From Imbricaverruca yamaguchii (taxonomy: Eukaryota > Arthropoda > Thecostraca > Neoverrucidae), in contig JAOTOL010001506.1 of assembly GCA_034440575.1 (NCBI GenBank), forward strand, positions 744,501-808,500: a DNA stretch of 64,000 bases. Reading direction: 5' to 3'. Positions 35,803-47,350 of the stretch are shown here, in pieces (position 1 is the first letter of the stretch; every line of letters starts with the position of its first letter). Position numbers and translations under genes: made by a program. Under the pieces are notes generated by a model, which saw nothing but the letters and a program-made list of their open reading frames with translations, was not told where the DNA came from and searched no databases.

Positions 35803-36955
35803 TTAACACTCGCACGTCCGGTGGTCCGCGCCAACTTCGCATGTCCGGGGGGGCAGATGTCTGCCCCCTAAGATATCTGGAACTATGCTAGCTAGCGACA
35901 AACGGAAAACGGCGTTGGATAGCTGGTGACGGACTCTTGTTTATTGGTTGGTTCACGACACACTTTATGCACATTCACGGCTAATGGCGCCGCCCACACT
36001 GTTTCGCCGGTGGGCCGTGGGATTGGGAAATGTCCTGAGTGGCGCTAGAGTCGAACCCGGTGGGGACGGGCTCTATCGAAAGTGTTTCGGTCATTTTTTC
36101 GCTCAGGTCAATATTCAGGGCACTGGGCCATCTTAGGTCAAATTTGACCAGATCAGGTGGGACTCGGATATTGACACATATCTCAGGACGTGCAACAGAT
36201 AGAAACAAATGGCGAACGCTATTCGACAGTCCTTGAAATGCGCTACCGGCAATAGGCGGTGTAATTTAAGGTCAGGTCAACCGAAACTTAGGTCATGGTC
36301 ATGAATTCATGACCTCATATCAAGGCCTAGGGAGGTCATGTAAGCTATCAATCGACACGTCTTGACGATACAAGCACAATGGCGGTAATTTCAGCCTTCT
36401 AGCTCAATGCAGTGCGACGTAATGCGCAGAAATGTGTAGTGATCTCAGGTGACCTCAGAGACCTTGGTGAGGTCACTGAGCAAAAATGTCAGCGGTAACA
36501 TTGATCATAGCTTCCATCTACATGCCACAACCGTTGTGAGATAATCCCGAGCGCAAATGTGTAACTAGAAAGCATTTGTATATTTTACCATAGCCTTATA
36601 ATGGGGAAGCCATGGCAGCGACCTGACCTAAGGTCAATACTGCGAAAAAAAACGATATACATATTATGGTCCCTGATGAGATGATGACATACTATAAGTT
36701 TTAAATGAATCGCCCAATTATTGTGAAAGTTATGCCACCTAGAACTCCGAGTGTAGTTTGGTCACTTCGCCTGACCTGGTGACCTGACCTGAAATGACCC
36801 AGGATTAAAAATGTATGAGGATATGCAGAAAAGACCAATGAACAGCTGTGCGAGGTTTGGCCATGCTAACCCTATTAGTTTGGCGGCAAATGAGGAAAAA
36901 CCGGAGGGGGGGGGGCAGATATCTGCCCCCCCCCCCGCGGACGTGCGGGGGTTAA
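35803..36955. mobile_element. TTAA element copy 2, inserted in the tail of I-like copy B
   Basis: TTAA at 35803-35806 and 36952-36955. Terminal inverted repeats CACTCGCACGTCCG and (reverse complement) CCCCCGCACGTCCG; subterminal palindromes GGGGGCAGATGTCTGCCCCC and GGGGGCAGATATCTGCCCCC. It runs opposite to copy 1 and, without its SINE, is about 1.0 kb. The TTAA used lies in the retrotransposon tail GCGCCCTTAA, continued as TTAAACTCCAAT after the element. It holds about 14 exact AGGTCA/TGACCT half-sites and no ORF. Confidence 0.9.
35937..36064 (-). mobile_element. 5'-truncated tRNA-derived SINE nested in TTAA copy 2
   Basis: Flanked by 9-bp duplications GACGGACTC (35928-35936) and GACGGGCTC (36065-36073); copy 1 has a single such site. 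On the minus strand it begins at the B-box-like GGGTTCGACTC, continues with CGGCCCACCGGCGAAACAGT and ends GAACCAACCAATAAACAA. Same family as 40919-41110. Confidence 0.87.
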
Positions 36956-36977
36956 ACTCCAATCCACCACCACTACA

Positions 36978-38935
36978 CCACCTTACTCAGATTTGTATAC
37001 TGTTTCAAATGATGCCAACATCACCATGTCATTTTGTTCCATTTATGGTTTCTTCCAGCATGTGCAGTTTATTATGTTCATATGATGCTCCATTCATTGA
37101 GCATGTCATATAATTATCTGCATAGTATTTCCAGGCATGGTATATGTGCTGCTCTGAATGCTCATTTGGTATCTGCTCTATTGGTATGCTGTTTCAATAT
37201 CTGAGTTTGGCTCCATTCTTTCAGCACCTAGATTATTGGCATGTGCTCTGTCTTCATGGTTCTGTCATGAGTGTTTTTACTTGCATATTGCATTCTGACT
37301 TACAAGTTTAATAAATGGGTTATCTGCACTTCCTTACTCTGCCATTTGGATGCTTTTTGTGTGTTGTTCCAAAGTTGAAACATGGGTGCTTTCTTCAACA
37401 TGTCAGGTTCCATGGATGTGTAGGCTCTGTGTGATTTGTTGCCAGAGTCACATTTTGAAATGTCTCAGGTATTGCTTGACATCAGGCATGCTACATCTAA
37501 TGAGGTGCATATGGTGCACTTTGAACATATTATATGTTATGGGTTTTCTCTCTCCATAGAGTGCCCTGTTAAAGCCTATGAGAAACTAACCATTGGGTGA
37601 CATCACAAATATTTATACATATTTGGCTCCAGACACTGGTTGCTGATTCATCATGAATGGCTGCAGGCATAAGTGTATGTATGCGAAGATGGTCACTATG
37701 CCAACGGATATGATCCATAGCTGCCTGAGAGGTCCTCGTGATGAAGAGTTCTTTGGCCCAGTGGCGCACACAGGATTTTTCCAAGAGGGTTCGCATATTT
37801 TTTAGGGGACCGTGGTAGATTGGGTCCTTTTTGAGTCATGTGGTCTCCTTGATCATTGAGGAACCTTCGCCTTTGGCTCAGTGGTCATGTTTACTAGTCG
37901 GTGCTCTCAGTAGGCCGAGCGCCTTTCAACTATCCAGGATCACATCCTCAGTCAGTTCAATGTTCTTCATATCGGCTTGGGCCCCTCAGTCGGCATAGGT
38001 GCCTTGATGACGGCTCAGAGGCCCTCTCTAATGGTCCGGGATCTTTTCCGGTGGCTGGCCCTCCGTCTGTTGAAGAGCCTCGCAACGCCTCTTTCGGCCT
38101 TTAGCTATCACTTTCAGGGGACACAATTTGAAACGGCCCTAGATGGGTGCGATGGTATGAGATGATATTTTGATTTAGTGCCCATTCTCCAGGCAAGAAA
38201 AGTGGCACTATAGTTCAGGAGGCACCAACACTTTTGATGATTACCTTTCGGATAAGACCTCCCTTCGTCACTGGTATCACGCTAATAACAAAGCTTTATT
38301 GTCCTCAACTGGATTGGATAGGGGAAAAAATTGCGCTGCAAGCTGTCGGCACGAAACCGACGAAGAATAACACCAGCTATGGTACTGTGCTACGTGTAAT
38401 ACAGCGATGACATTTTCGGAGCCAGCTTTGGAAATACCACGCTATTCTGGATGCCATCCCCGGTGATGACGAGAAGGCACACGAAAGGCCTTCTTGTACA
38501 TTGCAGCAAGGTCGACTGAATGACATTGACCGGTCGCCACACGGCTCCTTGCCACGTGAGCCAGCAGGCCGGTCGGGCGGTAGCGTGCAAGAATGGACTA
38601 TGAAAATACATTTGCTCCCCGAAGCGTACATCCATAATTGTTCAGCATTTCAGACACTGTTCGGAGCGCACTCCCACCTCCACCCCCTGTCAACATCCCA
38701 CTGTCAACGCAGCATTTAATGTCACTGAAATCCATGAACACTGAAATACTGGATGCCCCCTTTGTCAAATCCCAGATGCGCCACTGTCAAATACATCATA
38801 TCATTTTATTGACATATTTCTGGTGCGATATTTTTTGCCTATTCAAATTTTTATATCTGGGAGTTACAATATGTTGATCCCCGTGAACGCTATAATGTGA
38901 GTGACGACGCAGATGCAGATGATGCTCTACAGAGC
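36978..38935. other. No gene recognised
   Basis: AT-rich to about 37600, then mixed. Stretches near 37740-37800 (AGTGGCGCACACAGG) and 37900-38110 look like old repeats but have no boundaries I can define. Confidence 0.35.
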
Positions 38936-38954
38936 GTCATCTACGCCGGTTGCT

Positions 38955-39440
38955 CATCTGCGCCGTGTTCCGGTGTGGAGTTGCCGCTGGCACGGGCTGG
39001 CGGCCGTTCTGCGGGCAGAGCGTCATCTGCGCCGTGTTCCGGTGTGGAATTGCCGCTGGCACGGGCTGGCGGCCGTTCTGCGGGCAGAGCGTCATCTGCG
39101 CCGTGTTCCGGTGTGGAGTTGCCGCTGGCACGGGCTGGCGGCCGTTCTGCGGGCAGAGCGTCATCTGCGCCGTGTTCCGGTGTGGAGTTGCCGCTGGCAC
39201 GGGCTGGCGGCCGTTCTGCGGGCAGAGCGTCATCTGCGCCGTGTTCCGGTGTGGAGTTGCCGCTGGCACGGGCTGGCGGCCGTTCTGCGGGCAGAGCGTC
39301 ATCTGCGCCGTGTTCCGGTGTGGAGTTGCCGCTGGCACGGGCTGGCGGCCGTTCTGCGGGCAGAGCGTCATCTGCGCCGTGTTCCGGTGTGGAATTGCCG
39401 CTGGCACGGGCTGACGGCCGTTCTGCGGGCAGAGCGTAAT
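38955..39440. repeat. 69-bp minisatellite, about 7 copies
   Basis: Almost identical units containing CATCTGCGCCGTGTTCCGGT and GCTGGCACGGGCTGGCGGCC. Units differ at a few sites (GGAGTTG/GGAATTG, GGCGGCC/GACGGCC). The period is a multiple of three, so frames stay open on both strands; a 23-residue repeat would result, but there is no start context or family match. Confidence 0.95.
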
Positions 39441-40456
39441 CTGCTCCGGTTGCCAAGCGCGCCGTGTTCGGGTCTGGTGACCGTGTCGGCCGGCTGACGC
39501 CACTCACGTGCTATGACGGTGAAAGGAGTCGTCGTCACCGTGCTGAACGCTGCTGCCCATGTTGCCCCACCAGCTGGTCGGGTGTGACGACTCCCCGTCT
39601 CCCTCACCGCGCTCCGCTCCCGGAAGTGAGCAACAAGTGACGAAAGCCGTGCCCAGGATTGGAAACCCATGCAGCCACTGCCGTGGAATCAACTTAAATG
39701 CGAACCAACTGTTTCTCTTCCTGCAATAGCCTTGTGCCAAAACAAAACATGTATTGTTATTTTTATGGTCGCAAGTGCGAGCAATGAAGTTGTAAGTGGC
39801 AAGCAATGCAAATGGGGCCTTGACAGGATTTGAATTATCTTCCTGACACTTGATGAGCCATGGTTCCATAAGTGCATTCTTGTTCTAGAAATTTAACCGG
39901 ACTTTTAATTTGTAGAAACCTTTCTTCTCTAAAATATTGAGGTGGCGGGAGTGAGGGTGGGGAGTGTAGATGTAAACCAATAAGGCATGTGCTTGCCTAG
40001 GCATACTGAGGGACATGCATATTTGTGTTTTCAAGTATTGCAGAAATATCTGGCTCTTATCTCTCCAGGAATCCATGCTATCAGCTCTCCCATACATGCC
40101 ATGAGCGAGCACCATGCCATATTGTTTCCGGCTCATACTTGGTAAGGAACGTGTCATTATGCAGTCAATTATTTCCTCTCATGAGGTGTTTGTGTTTTCG
40201 TTCGGATTTCCTCTTACCACCTCCCATGGCAATTTTCATCCTAAAGGTGTTCCATGCCTGTGCACATTCCTCGACTAGAGGAAGTGATATACGTAATTGA
40301 AGGCGCCTGTTGGCGGATCAAACTACTCGGTTTCCAAAGCTATTCCAGTGCTGTCGTCCTTGTGCTGCCCTAGCCAAAAACAGGCCGTGATGAAATCAAA
40401 GTTAATTTTGTTTTCCATAGAGCCCATTACACAACAATTCGATAAGTGAATGGGAA
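39441..40456. other. No gene recognised
   Basis: Mixed sequence after the minisatellite, including a diverged extra unit to about 39480. No recognisable coding or repeat structure. Confidence 0.35.
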
Positions 40457-40892
40457 AAATACACCCAATATTTTATATTTTGATGAAAATAATTGTGTGG
40501 GGTAATCTGATGCCCTGAATCCAGCTGTGCCATTTTTAGAAAAATCACGTCACCGGTCGGAGCTATGGCCTCGGGCATTTTTGAGATGTCACCTAATGTC
40601 ACGATGGCACTATTTCAAATGGCCCGTAAACGAAAATTCCTAAATAGCTAAAAGATGCAGTGTATTATTGTTAATTCACCGATATGACTTTTTGCGCAAT
40701 TTGGATTGTTCTTCATTGTATTAGTGACCTCAAAAGACAACCTTGTTTGGTGACATCTCAGAAATGTCCAAGGTTAAAACTCCTTGGCCGTTGACCTGAT
40801 CTTTCTAAAAATGGCACAGCTGGATTCGGCGCATCGGATAACCTCACACATATATTTCCATCAAAATACAAAATATTGGGTGTTGTGCCCCT
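40457..40892. mobile_element. Foldback-type inverted repeat
   Basis: Arms at about 40457-40598 and 40750-40892 are reverse complements over about 140 bp at roughly 80% identity. They share ACACCCAATATTTT, TATTTTGATG and CAGCTGTGCCATTTTTAGAA. A 150-bp AT-rich spacer separates them. No ORF. Confidence 0.8.
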
Positions 40893-40918
40893 GTCGATTT
40901 GCCGTGGGCCATAGGCGG

Positions 40919-41110
40919 AGGGACGGGGATGGCCGAGTGGTGAAGGTGTTGGGCTCTGGGTACCAAAGGTCCCAGGTTCAACACCAGCGCCGCTCGGGAT
41001 ATTTCCAGATCACGCGGCCCACCGGCGAAACAGTGTAGGCGGCGCCACTAGCCGTATGTGCATAAAGTGCGTCGTGAACCACCCAATAAACAAACAAACA
41101 AACCTTAGAA
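40919..41110 (+). mobile_element. tRNA-derived SINE, full length
   Basis: Head resembles a tRNA: A-box-like TGGCCGAGTGGTGAAGGTG and B-box-like GGTTCAACACC. Body CGCGGCCCACCGGCGAAACA; tail CACCCAATAAACAAACAAAC. Flanked by 12-bp duplications GGCCATAGGCGG (40907-40918) and GGCCATAGACGG (41111-41122). Transcription by RNA polymerase III is expected from the boxes. Confidence 0.92.
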
Positions 41111-41302
41111 GGCCATAGACGGGTAAAATATGAGCATGGATGAGCCGTATACGAATTCTACCTGAGAACTCCCAATACATATAGTATATTGATGCATCTA
41201 GGAACTATTTTAGTATCCTTGGAGAGCAGCAAGTTGAACTAATTCCTTCAGATAAAAATGAAGTCGATGGATTTTGAGACACGTTGATATAAGGGTCGTG
41301 AT

Positions 41303-42068
41303 CAGGGATGCGGATCCGGAAAAAAAAACTTTGGACAGCTCCGGCTCCGGCTCCGTGGAAGTATCCCGGATCCGGCTCCGGCTCCGGCTCCGAGTAAAAT
41401 GTCCCGGCGGCTCAGGCTCCGGCTCCGTACACCCCCAAACGTGATCGATCCATTAAGTAAGAGCTATGGAAATGTTTTTTTTTTAAAGTCAGCCGCGACC
41501 ACTCAGAGGCGCAAATTTCAGACAATTATAAGCAACTTTTTCATATAAATCCTGTATCTATCTTTAAATAAACACCGCCCCCGCCCACATCACTTTTCGG
41601 TGTTATGGCCTCGTAAACTGACCCTCGCTTCGTGCCGTATTGTGGCAATCAGAAGAGGGGAGACTAGAATCAACAACACTCCCCATCCCGTGAACCAATA
41701 GGTCCAAGGAACACCATTGTTGTATATTGTAATGTTTGACCTCATCTCTAATAAGGTACAACTCGTTGATTATGGAACAAAAATGAATTTAACTAAACTA
41801 AACATGTAACTATTGCAATGACTACTGAGGCTAGAATATGGTTATTGGTTATTTTACCATTATTTGACGATATTTTACATGTTACTCGTATTTAAACATT
41901 TTGGCTTTTTAAATGTGTTTTCATACCATACCATACCATACCATATTAGGTATAATGTGTTCATTTCACGTTTGCTAATTTTGTTTCATTTACACCACTT
42001 TCGGAATCGGAGCCGCCCTGCTTTTGATGGCTCCGGCTCCGACTCCGGCTCGGAGTAAAATGTCCCGG

Positions 42069-42100
<32 letters not shown>

Positions 42101-42108
42101 CATCCCTG
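41303..42108. mobile_element. Non-autonomous hAT-type MITE, 806 bp
   Basis: Terminal inverted repeats begin CAGGGATGCGGA, matching the CAGGG(A/C)TG pattern of hAT ends. A perfect 8-bp target duplication GTCGTGAT lies at 41295-41302 and 42109-42116. Both ends carry subterminal GGCTCC repeats and a shared GAGTAAAATGTCCCGGCGGC block in opposite orientation relative to the centre. The middle is AT-rich with no transposase. It sits between two copies of a GACACGTTGATATAAGGG word. Confidence 0.93.
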
Positions 42109-42134
42109 GTCGTGATATAAGACACGTTGATATA

Positions 42135-42203
42135 AGGGCGCCCCGTCGCGGGCGCGAATGATCAACTCTGGTCGAAGCGCCCTAAAACCCAAATAATTAA
42201 CGA
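42135..42203 (+). mobile_element. I-like retrotransposon 3' stub
   Basis: Ends GAAGCGCCCTAAAACCCAAATAAT, a diverged version of the 3' stem and tail of I-like copy A. Upstream of the tail there is no recognisable ORF. Confidence 0.5.
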
Positions 42204-43943
42204 TATAAGGATCGTTAAAGGACCTTTTTTCATACAATAGGTCTGGAGGTAAATAGGTCTGCTGATTCACGCTATTGGTAAATGGTGTTTTGTTCGAGTT
42301 CTTCGTCGCCCCTAATAGTATTGACAAAGCCTTCCTTCTAAGTCAGTATGGCGTGCCCCGGGTGGGCACTCTTAGTAATTTGAAGTATGTCCAACTGCAG
42401 AATGTGAGGCATCCAGGATGTATTGCATTGTAAGAAAACTTGTACTTGTGTAATTTTTGTGACAAATTGTAACAAACCAAAAAAGAAGAAGAATACTCTC
42501 GAGTGCAAATCCCATGTCACAACCTGCAAAAATCCGTCAATTCGTTATTCATTTTTCCTCCAATTTCATTTATTCACGAGCTGGAGGTAGATATTAAGAG
42601 CATGCACATATTTTTATCTCGTTATAAGTGACAGTGTTGTGCTTATTTTTGGACAATATACTTGTGTCTAACAGTGGCGGATGCTGTTCTTATTTTTTGA
42701 CATCTAGAACATTATCCTCTCCGGAAAATTTCCCCTCCTTTTTATCATATGAATTATGATGTTGAGTAATGTGTTGCGATGAACTGCTCTGTGACAAGGT
42801 GCTTGAGGTGCACTGGAAAGTGCAAGCGGAGATTCGGATGCCTCAGGTCCGAAAAAAAGCCTTCGTATTCGATTGCTGCAAAATCTCTTCTCCACACCCA
42901 AGATCAACAATATCCACAAGATCAAAAATGTCCACAAATCCACCGCTATCCATGGACAGCGCGATAAGCGAGTCGCCCCAAAGCTGAGGTTCGGTTTTTT
43001 GCCTCACCTGCCGCACGGTAGCTGTCCGGCGAGCAGCTCTCTTCGTTTTCCGGGATGTGACTACTGTTTATCGACGGTCTGGTTTCAGATTATCAGAAGA
43101 GGACAAGGAAAATGAGTGTGTGCGTGGTGGTCAGCTTGCCAACTCTAAGCCCCGCTCCATCCCATCGGCCGATCAACGCAATGTCGGAGGTAGGTTACCT
43201 CGAGTGAAATGGTATAGTGGGTAGGTTACCTCGTATGAAGTGATAATGTAGGTAGGTGCACCAAGCATGATATATTATCGCGAGTGAATCACTTTGCATG
43301 GCCTGATATTGATTTCGCGGGTAAGTCCACTCGCATGAATGACATCGCAGGTAAGTTGCGGACCCTTACGTCCAAAATTCACAGGTCACGGACATGAGTC
43401 CAAAGTTTGCTTGGCTTTCGTGATAAGCTGTGGTCACAAAGTATCTAGAAAATATAAAGATAGGCATTATTATTAGACCTCATCCTTTGCATTTGATTGC
43501 ATTTGCACAGTGTAGCTTTTTCACATTTCTTGCAGCGTGATCTGGACGATTGCACCGCTATTTTTAGCTGCCTGGGACTGCCCTGCATTCCAAAAATTGC
43601 ACCACGACCAAATATCCACACGTTAATTATTGACACGCTGAATATCAGCTTAACAAAATAGTCGCTTAAAATATATTGACAACCGAAGTATTTGTTCTGA
43701 AAAAAAACATCCACTCGCATGTCATCGGTTCTGTAAAACGTCGAATGATTATGTTAAACATATGGATAAAAATAACTATCAAATAGAAAACGTCCACGGC
43801 TCCCCCGTTCCCTCCGAGATTAGCTGGACGCCCTGTTGCTGGTGTTACTGGCCCGTGCCCGGCGGAGAACGCTCCAGGCGGGTGAGGGAGCCACGCAGTC
43901 ATGGAGGTTTAGGTGTTTGGTGGAGGACAGGGGGAGACAGTGT
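42204..43943. other. No gene recognised
   Basis: Mixed sequence. A short open stretch at 42779-42967 (MNCSVTRCLRCTGKCKRRFG) is Cys/Arg-rich but unsupported. From 43185 to 43350 the word GGTAGGT/GGTAAGT recurs several times in diverged, loosely tandem units. Confidence 0.3.
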
Positions 43944-44003
43944 GGGCGCTGCATGACCAATGTAGTCGATGCGCCCTTAAGCCCTAATAAATAAATAAAT
44001 AAA
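43944..44003 (+). mobile_element. I-like retrotransposon 3' stub with (AAAT)n tail
   Basis: GGGCGCTGCATGACC, then GTAGTCGATGCGCCCTTAAG and CCCTAATAAATAAATAAA. The same 3' stem as copy A and the 19.5-kb stub. Insertion of about 60 bp. Confidence 0.75.
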
Positions 44004-44506
44004 GGGGGAGAGAGTGAACCTATGGAAGTTGGCTCCCCTCTTCGAGCCAATATCTTTTAACTGCATCCCTCGGTAAATGTAAGGCAACCCTGGCAGAGAG
44101 ACAGCACCGGTTTCTTCCAATGGGTCTAGCGGTGCTCCAATGCCACTTTATTCCTTTAGGCTCCTCAGTTGGAAGAGGGTGATCTGACATTTTTTTGTGG
44201 AGACATCTAGGAATCACTTACCAAATCTTCCGACATGGAACCTTCAAGCAACATGAGGCAGGGGATTTGGGGACTTTTCATGATTCCAGAGGGCCTCCTT
44301 TCAGGTCGGTAGACGGCTGTCATCCATCCCCGCCACATGGTTTGATGTCACGTCGTCCTTTGTAACCCCAGTTGGCTGATATCTAGCTTTAAAAATGCTA
44401 TGGGTGCATAACGATACCGGTAGTAGAAGCACGAGTAAGCCATACACAGGTACCAGCGCAACTATTTGGAAGCGGTTCGTATTGGCCCGCACCGGTCCGG
44501 CATGAA

Positions 44507-45420
44507 GCCCACGGGTGGTCTGTACGCGCCGGTCCGGGGTCAAGCCCACGGGTGGTCTGTACGCGCCGGTCCGGGGTCAAGCCCACGGGTGGTCTGTACG
44601 CGCCGGTCCGGGGTCAAGCCCACGGGTGGTCTGTACGCGCCGGTCCGGGGTCAAGCCCACGGGTGGTCTGTACGCGCCGGTCCGGCGTCAAGCCCACGGG
44701 TGGTCTGTACGCACCGGTCCGGCGTCAAGCCCACGGGTGGTCTGTACGTACTGGTCCGGGGTCAAGCCCACAGGTGGTCTGTACGCGCCGGTCCGGGGTC
44801 AAGCCCACGGGTGGTCTGTACGCGCCGGTCCGGGGTCAAGCCCACGGGTGGTCTGTACGCGCCGGTCCGGGGTCAAGCCCACTGGTGGTCTGTACGCGCC
44901 GGTCCGGGGTCAAGCCCACGGGTGGTCTGTACGCGCCGGTCCGGGGTCAAGCCCACGGGTGGTCTGTACGTACTGGTCCGGGGTCAAGCCCACGGGTGGT
45001 CTGTACGTACTGGTCCGGGGTCAAGCCCACGGGTGGTCTGTACGTACTGGTCCGGGGTCAAGCTCACGGGTAGTCTGTACGCGCCGGTCCGGGGTCAAGC
45101 CCACGGGTGGTCTGTACGCACCGGTCCGGGGTCAAGCCCACGGGTGGTCTGTACGCGCCGGTCCGGGGTCAAGCCCACGGGTGGTCTGTACGCGCCGGTC
45201 CGGCGTCAAGCCCACGGGTGGTCTGTACGCGCCGGTCCGGGGTCAAGCCCACGGGTGGTCTGTACGCACCGGTCCGGGGTCAAGCCCACGGGTGGTCTGT
45301 ACGCGCCGGTCCGGGGTCAAGCCCACGGGTGGTCTGTACGCACCGGTCCGGGGTCAAGCCCACTGGTGGTCTGTACGCGCCGGTCCGGGGTCAAGCCCAC
45401 GGGTGGTCTGTACGCGCCGT
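44507..45420. repeat. 37-bp minisatellite, about 25 copies
   Basis: Unit contains GCCCACGGGTGGTCTGTACG then CGCCGGTCCGGGGTCAA. Variants include a run of copies with GTACGTACTGG (about 44740 and 44960-45050), copies with CACCGG, and copies with GGCGTCAA, showing local homogenisation. The unit has no stop in any plus-strand frame and 37 is not a multiple of three. All three frames therefore stay open for about 0.9 kb and encode the same 37-residue cycle in shifted phase. Not a gene. Confidence 0.96.
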
Positions 45421-46507
45421 CGCGGTCACGCTGAAATTGGTCAGGCTAGGCTTGAAGACGTCTGACCCTGCAGAGGCACGGGCGACCCGACGGAGCGAGC
45501 CGGCTCACAGACGACAGAAGGCTCTGGCTGGTCTCGAAATACGAGGAAGCTAACTTGTGCCGTAACTGCGAATTGCCTTCCCCATTGTTTAATCGTCGTA
45601 GTCGGCCGGGTGATGTCCACCCACGCTCCACATGTTTATTTCAGGTCTCCGAGCGCCTTTGTGTCTTGGGCGATTTGAATATAGCATACCAAGGCTAGAA
45701 CCAGATGATTTGACTATTCAGCTATATATTTTTACTCTACAAAATAGCCCAGCTTAGGATAATGCTGATCTCAGCCATCAATTCAATTCGTGAACAAGAA
45801 AACGATATCATTTGGATGATACCGAAATAAATAATTTTGGGAACACATTTCAATACCTGAAAACCAGTCGGTTTTGGAGTGATGTACTCAGCTCTGTAGC
45901 GATTTTAATTTGAATCTGGTATATTGAGCTAGATCCTGTGAGCTTTAAATATCCACATTTTTGGTCGAAGTGGTCGTATATCCAAGTAACCAACAATTAT
46001 TCAGTTATTTGATTCGCAGATCTTAGACATTGCTGATCCATATGTATGGACTTATTTGTATCCAATTTGAATGGCAATTTCAGATTGATAAATTAGTAGG
46101 TTTATGATCAAATGTTTTATGATCAAATGTTTATGATCAAATGGGAAGTACTTTAATTCCATCTGGGGATAAAGAAGCTTCTGGGATCACTTCTTTTTAC
46201 TTAAGTTTCAAGAATGAATACCTCGGGGGAGGGGAGACTGGATTTCGAAAAGGTGTAATGCATGTTTTATTGAGCAGATATTCGACCAGCATGTTTGAAT
46301 GGTTTGGGGGATGTACGATAAAGTGCGATATTTGCATTCTATTTTTATTTTCAAATGGCTTGCAAGCAGAAAAGCCACCGATGTGAATATTGGGCGAACA
46401 AGCGAACTGGGATCTGAGGAGATGAGCGTCATCCTGACTTCCCTGCTAGAAGTAAATTTAGCATTATGCCTATGTCGTACGGCATTATTAGCATTATGTC
46501 GTACGGC
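45421..46507. other. No gene recognised
   Basis: AT-rich; a small TTTATGATCAAATG triplication at about 46102-46141. No coding structure. Confidence 0.4.
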
Positions 46508-46825
46508 TAATATGCTTATATGAGATATTCCGGATAAAATATACATTGGCTAATATGTGTACACGAGATGTTCCGGACACAAAATGCAATAGGTGTACAC
46601 GAGGTAGTCTGGGCTAGAAATTCATGGGCTGATAGGTGCACACGAGATATTCCGAACATGAAATACATTGGCTAATAGGAGTACACCAGATTTTCCGGAC
46701 CAGAAATACATTGGCTAATAGGTGTTTACCGGATATTCTTGATTCGAAATGCATTGGCTAACAGGTGTGCACGAGATATCCCGGACCCGGAATACATGAG
46801 CTAATAGGGGTATACGAGATATTAT
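46508..46825. repeat. Diverged tandem repeat of about 54 bp, six copies
   Basis: Units contain TTGGCTAATAGGTGTACACG, then GAGATATTCCGGAC and GAAATACA, each copy 10-25% diverged by eye. Confidence 0.8.
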
Positions 46826-46879
46826 TTAAATACTGTGCCGGTAGTTTAATGATACGCATTTGGCTTTGTAGGTGCCCAA

Positions 46880-47290
46880 GTTAGTTCGGTTTATCCCGTC
46901 GGTTCCGCAGATGCCAGAACACCACCAAGGAACATGGGATCACTGTTTTGCTTGCATAACTGCATGCGTTTTTTATTGCTGAAAGTGCGTCTTTTATCAA
47001 AAGTACGTAAAAACGTGTGCTTCTTGTGTTGGCCGGCTCGACTGACTCAGCCGACTCCGACGAAGAGTTCTCCGTATCGTCGGTGTCCACACGGTCGCTG
47101 TCAGAGTGCCAAAACCAGCATGCACCGTCGGCCGTCGGCCCCAGTCTGGCGAACTCACCTTTGTGCGAAGTGGCCGGAAAAGTCTAATTATGTACTGGCG
47201 GATCGGTCGCGTTGCCAAATGCGTGCTCGTGGCGTTCTGTGGTATGGGCGCCTGTGCCAAACTGGCCACGTGTGACAGGCGTGGTTCCCA
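46880..47290 (-). other. Possible exon with acidic/Ser-rich peptide (unidentified)
   Basis: On the minus strand one frame reads GPTADGACWFWHSDSDRVDT, then DDTENSSSESAESVEPANT, and stays open to about 46881. The composition is protein-like (acidic, Ser-rich) and unlike the neighbouring repeats. No domain or clear splice pair was recognised. It may be an exon of an unknown gene or part of an old element. Confidence 0.25.
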
Positions 47291-47350
47291 GCTCTGTTGA
47301 CCCGCCGTTCGGCGGTCAGGCAGCCGCCGTCCCGTTCAGATGAGGACAAT

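Larger units (their letters stand above)
29479..36977 (+). mobile_element. I-like non-LTR retrotransposon, copy B (inactive, with nested insertions)
   Basis: Flanked by an 11-bp target duplication with one mismatch (CCACCTTGCTC at 29468-29478, CCACCTTACTC at 36978-36988). It starts with the same C-run and UTR as copy A. In order it has ORF1, endonuclease, RT, RNase H and the GGGCGC...GCGCCC 3' stem. The 3' tail is split at its TTAA by a second TTAA element, itself hit by a SINE. Many stops and frameshifts; the RT active site is altered. Confidence 0.9.

Noticed and set aside
38897..39507. Open frames of 150-200 codons on both strands
   Set aside because: They come from a 69-bp tandem unit with no stops; no start context or family match.
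44466..45553. Three overlapping plus-strand frames of about 150-320 codons
   Set aside because: They are the 37-bp minisatellite read in different phases.
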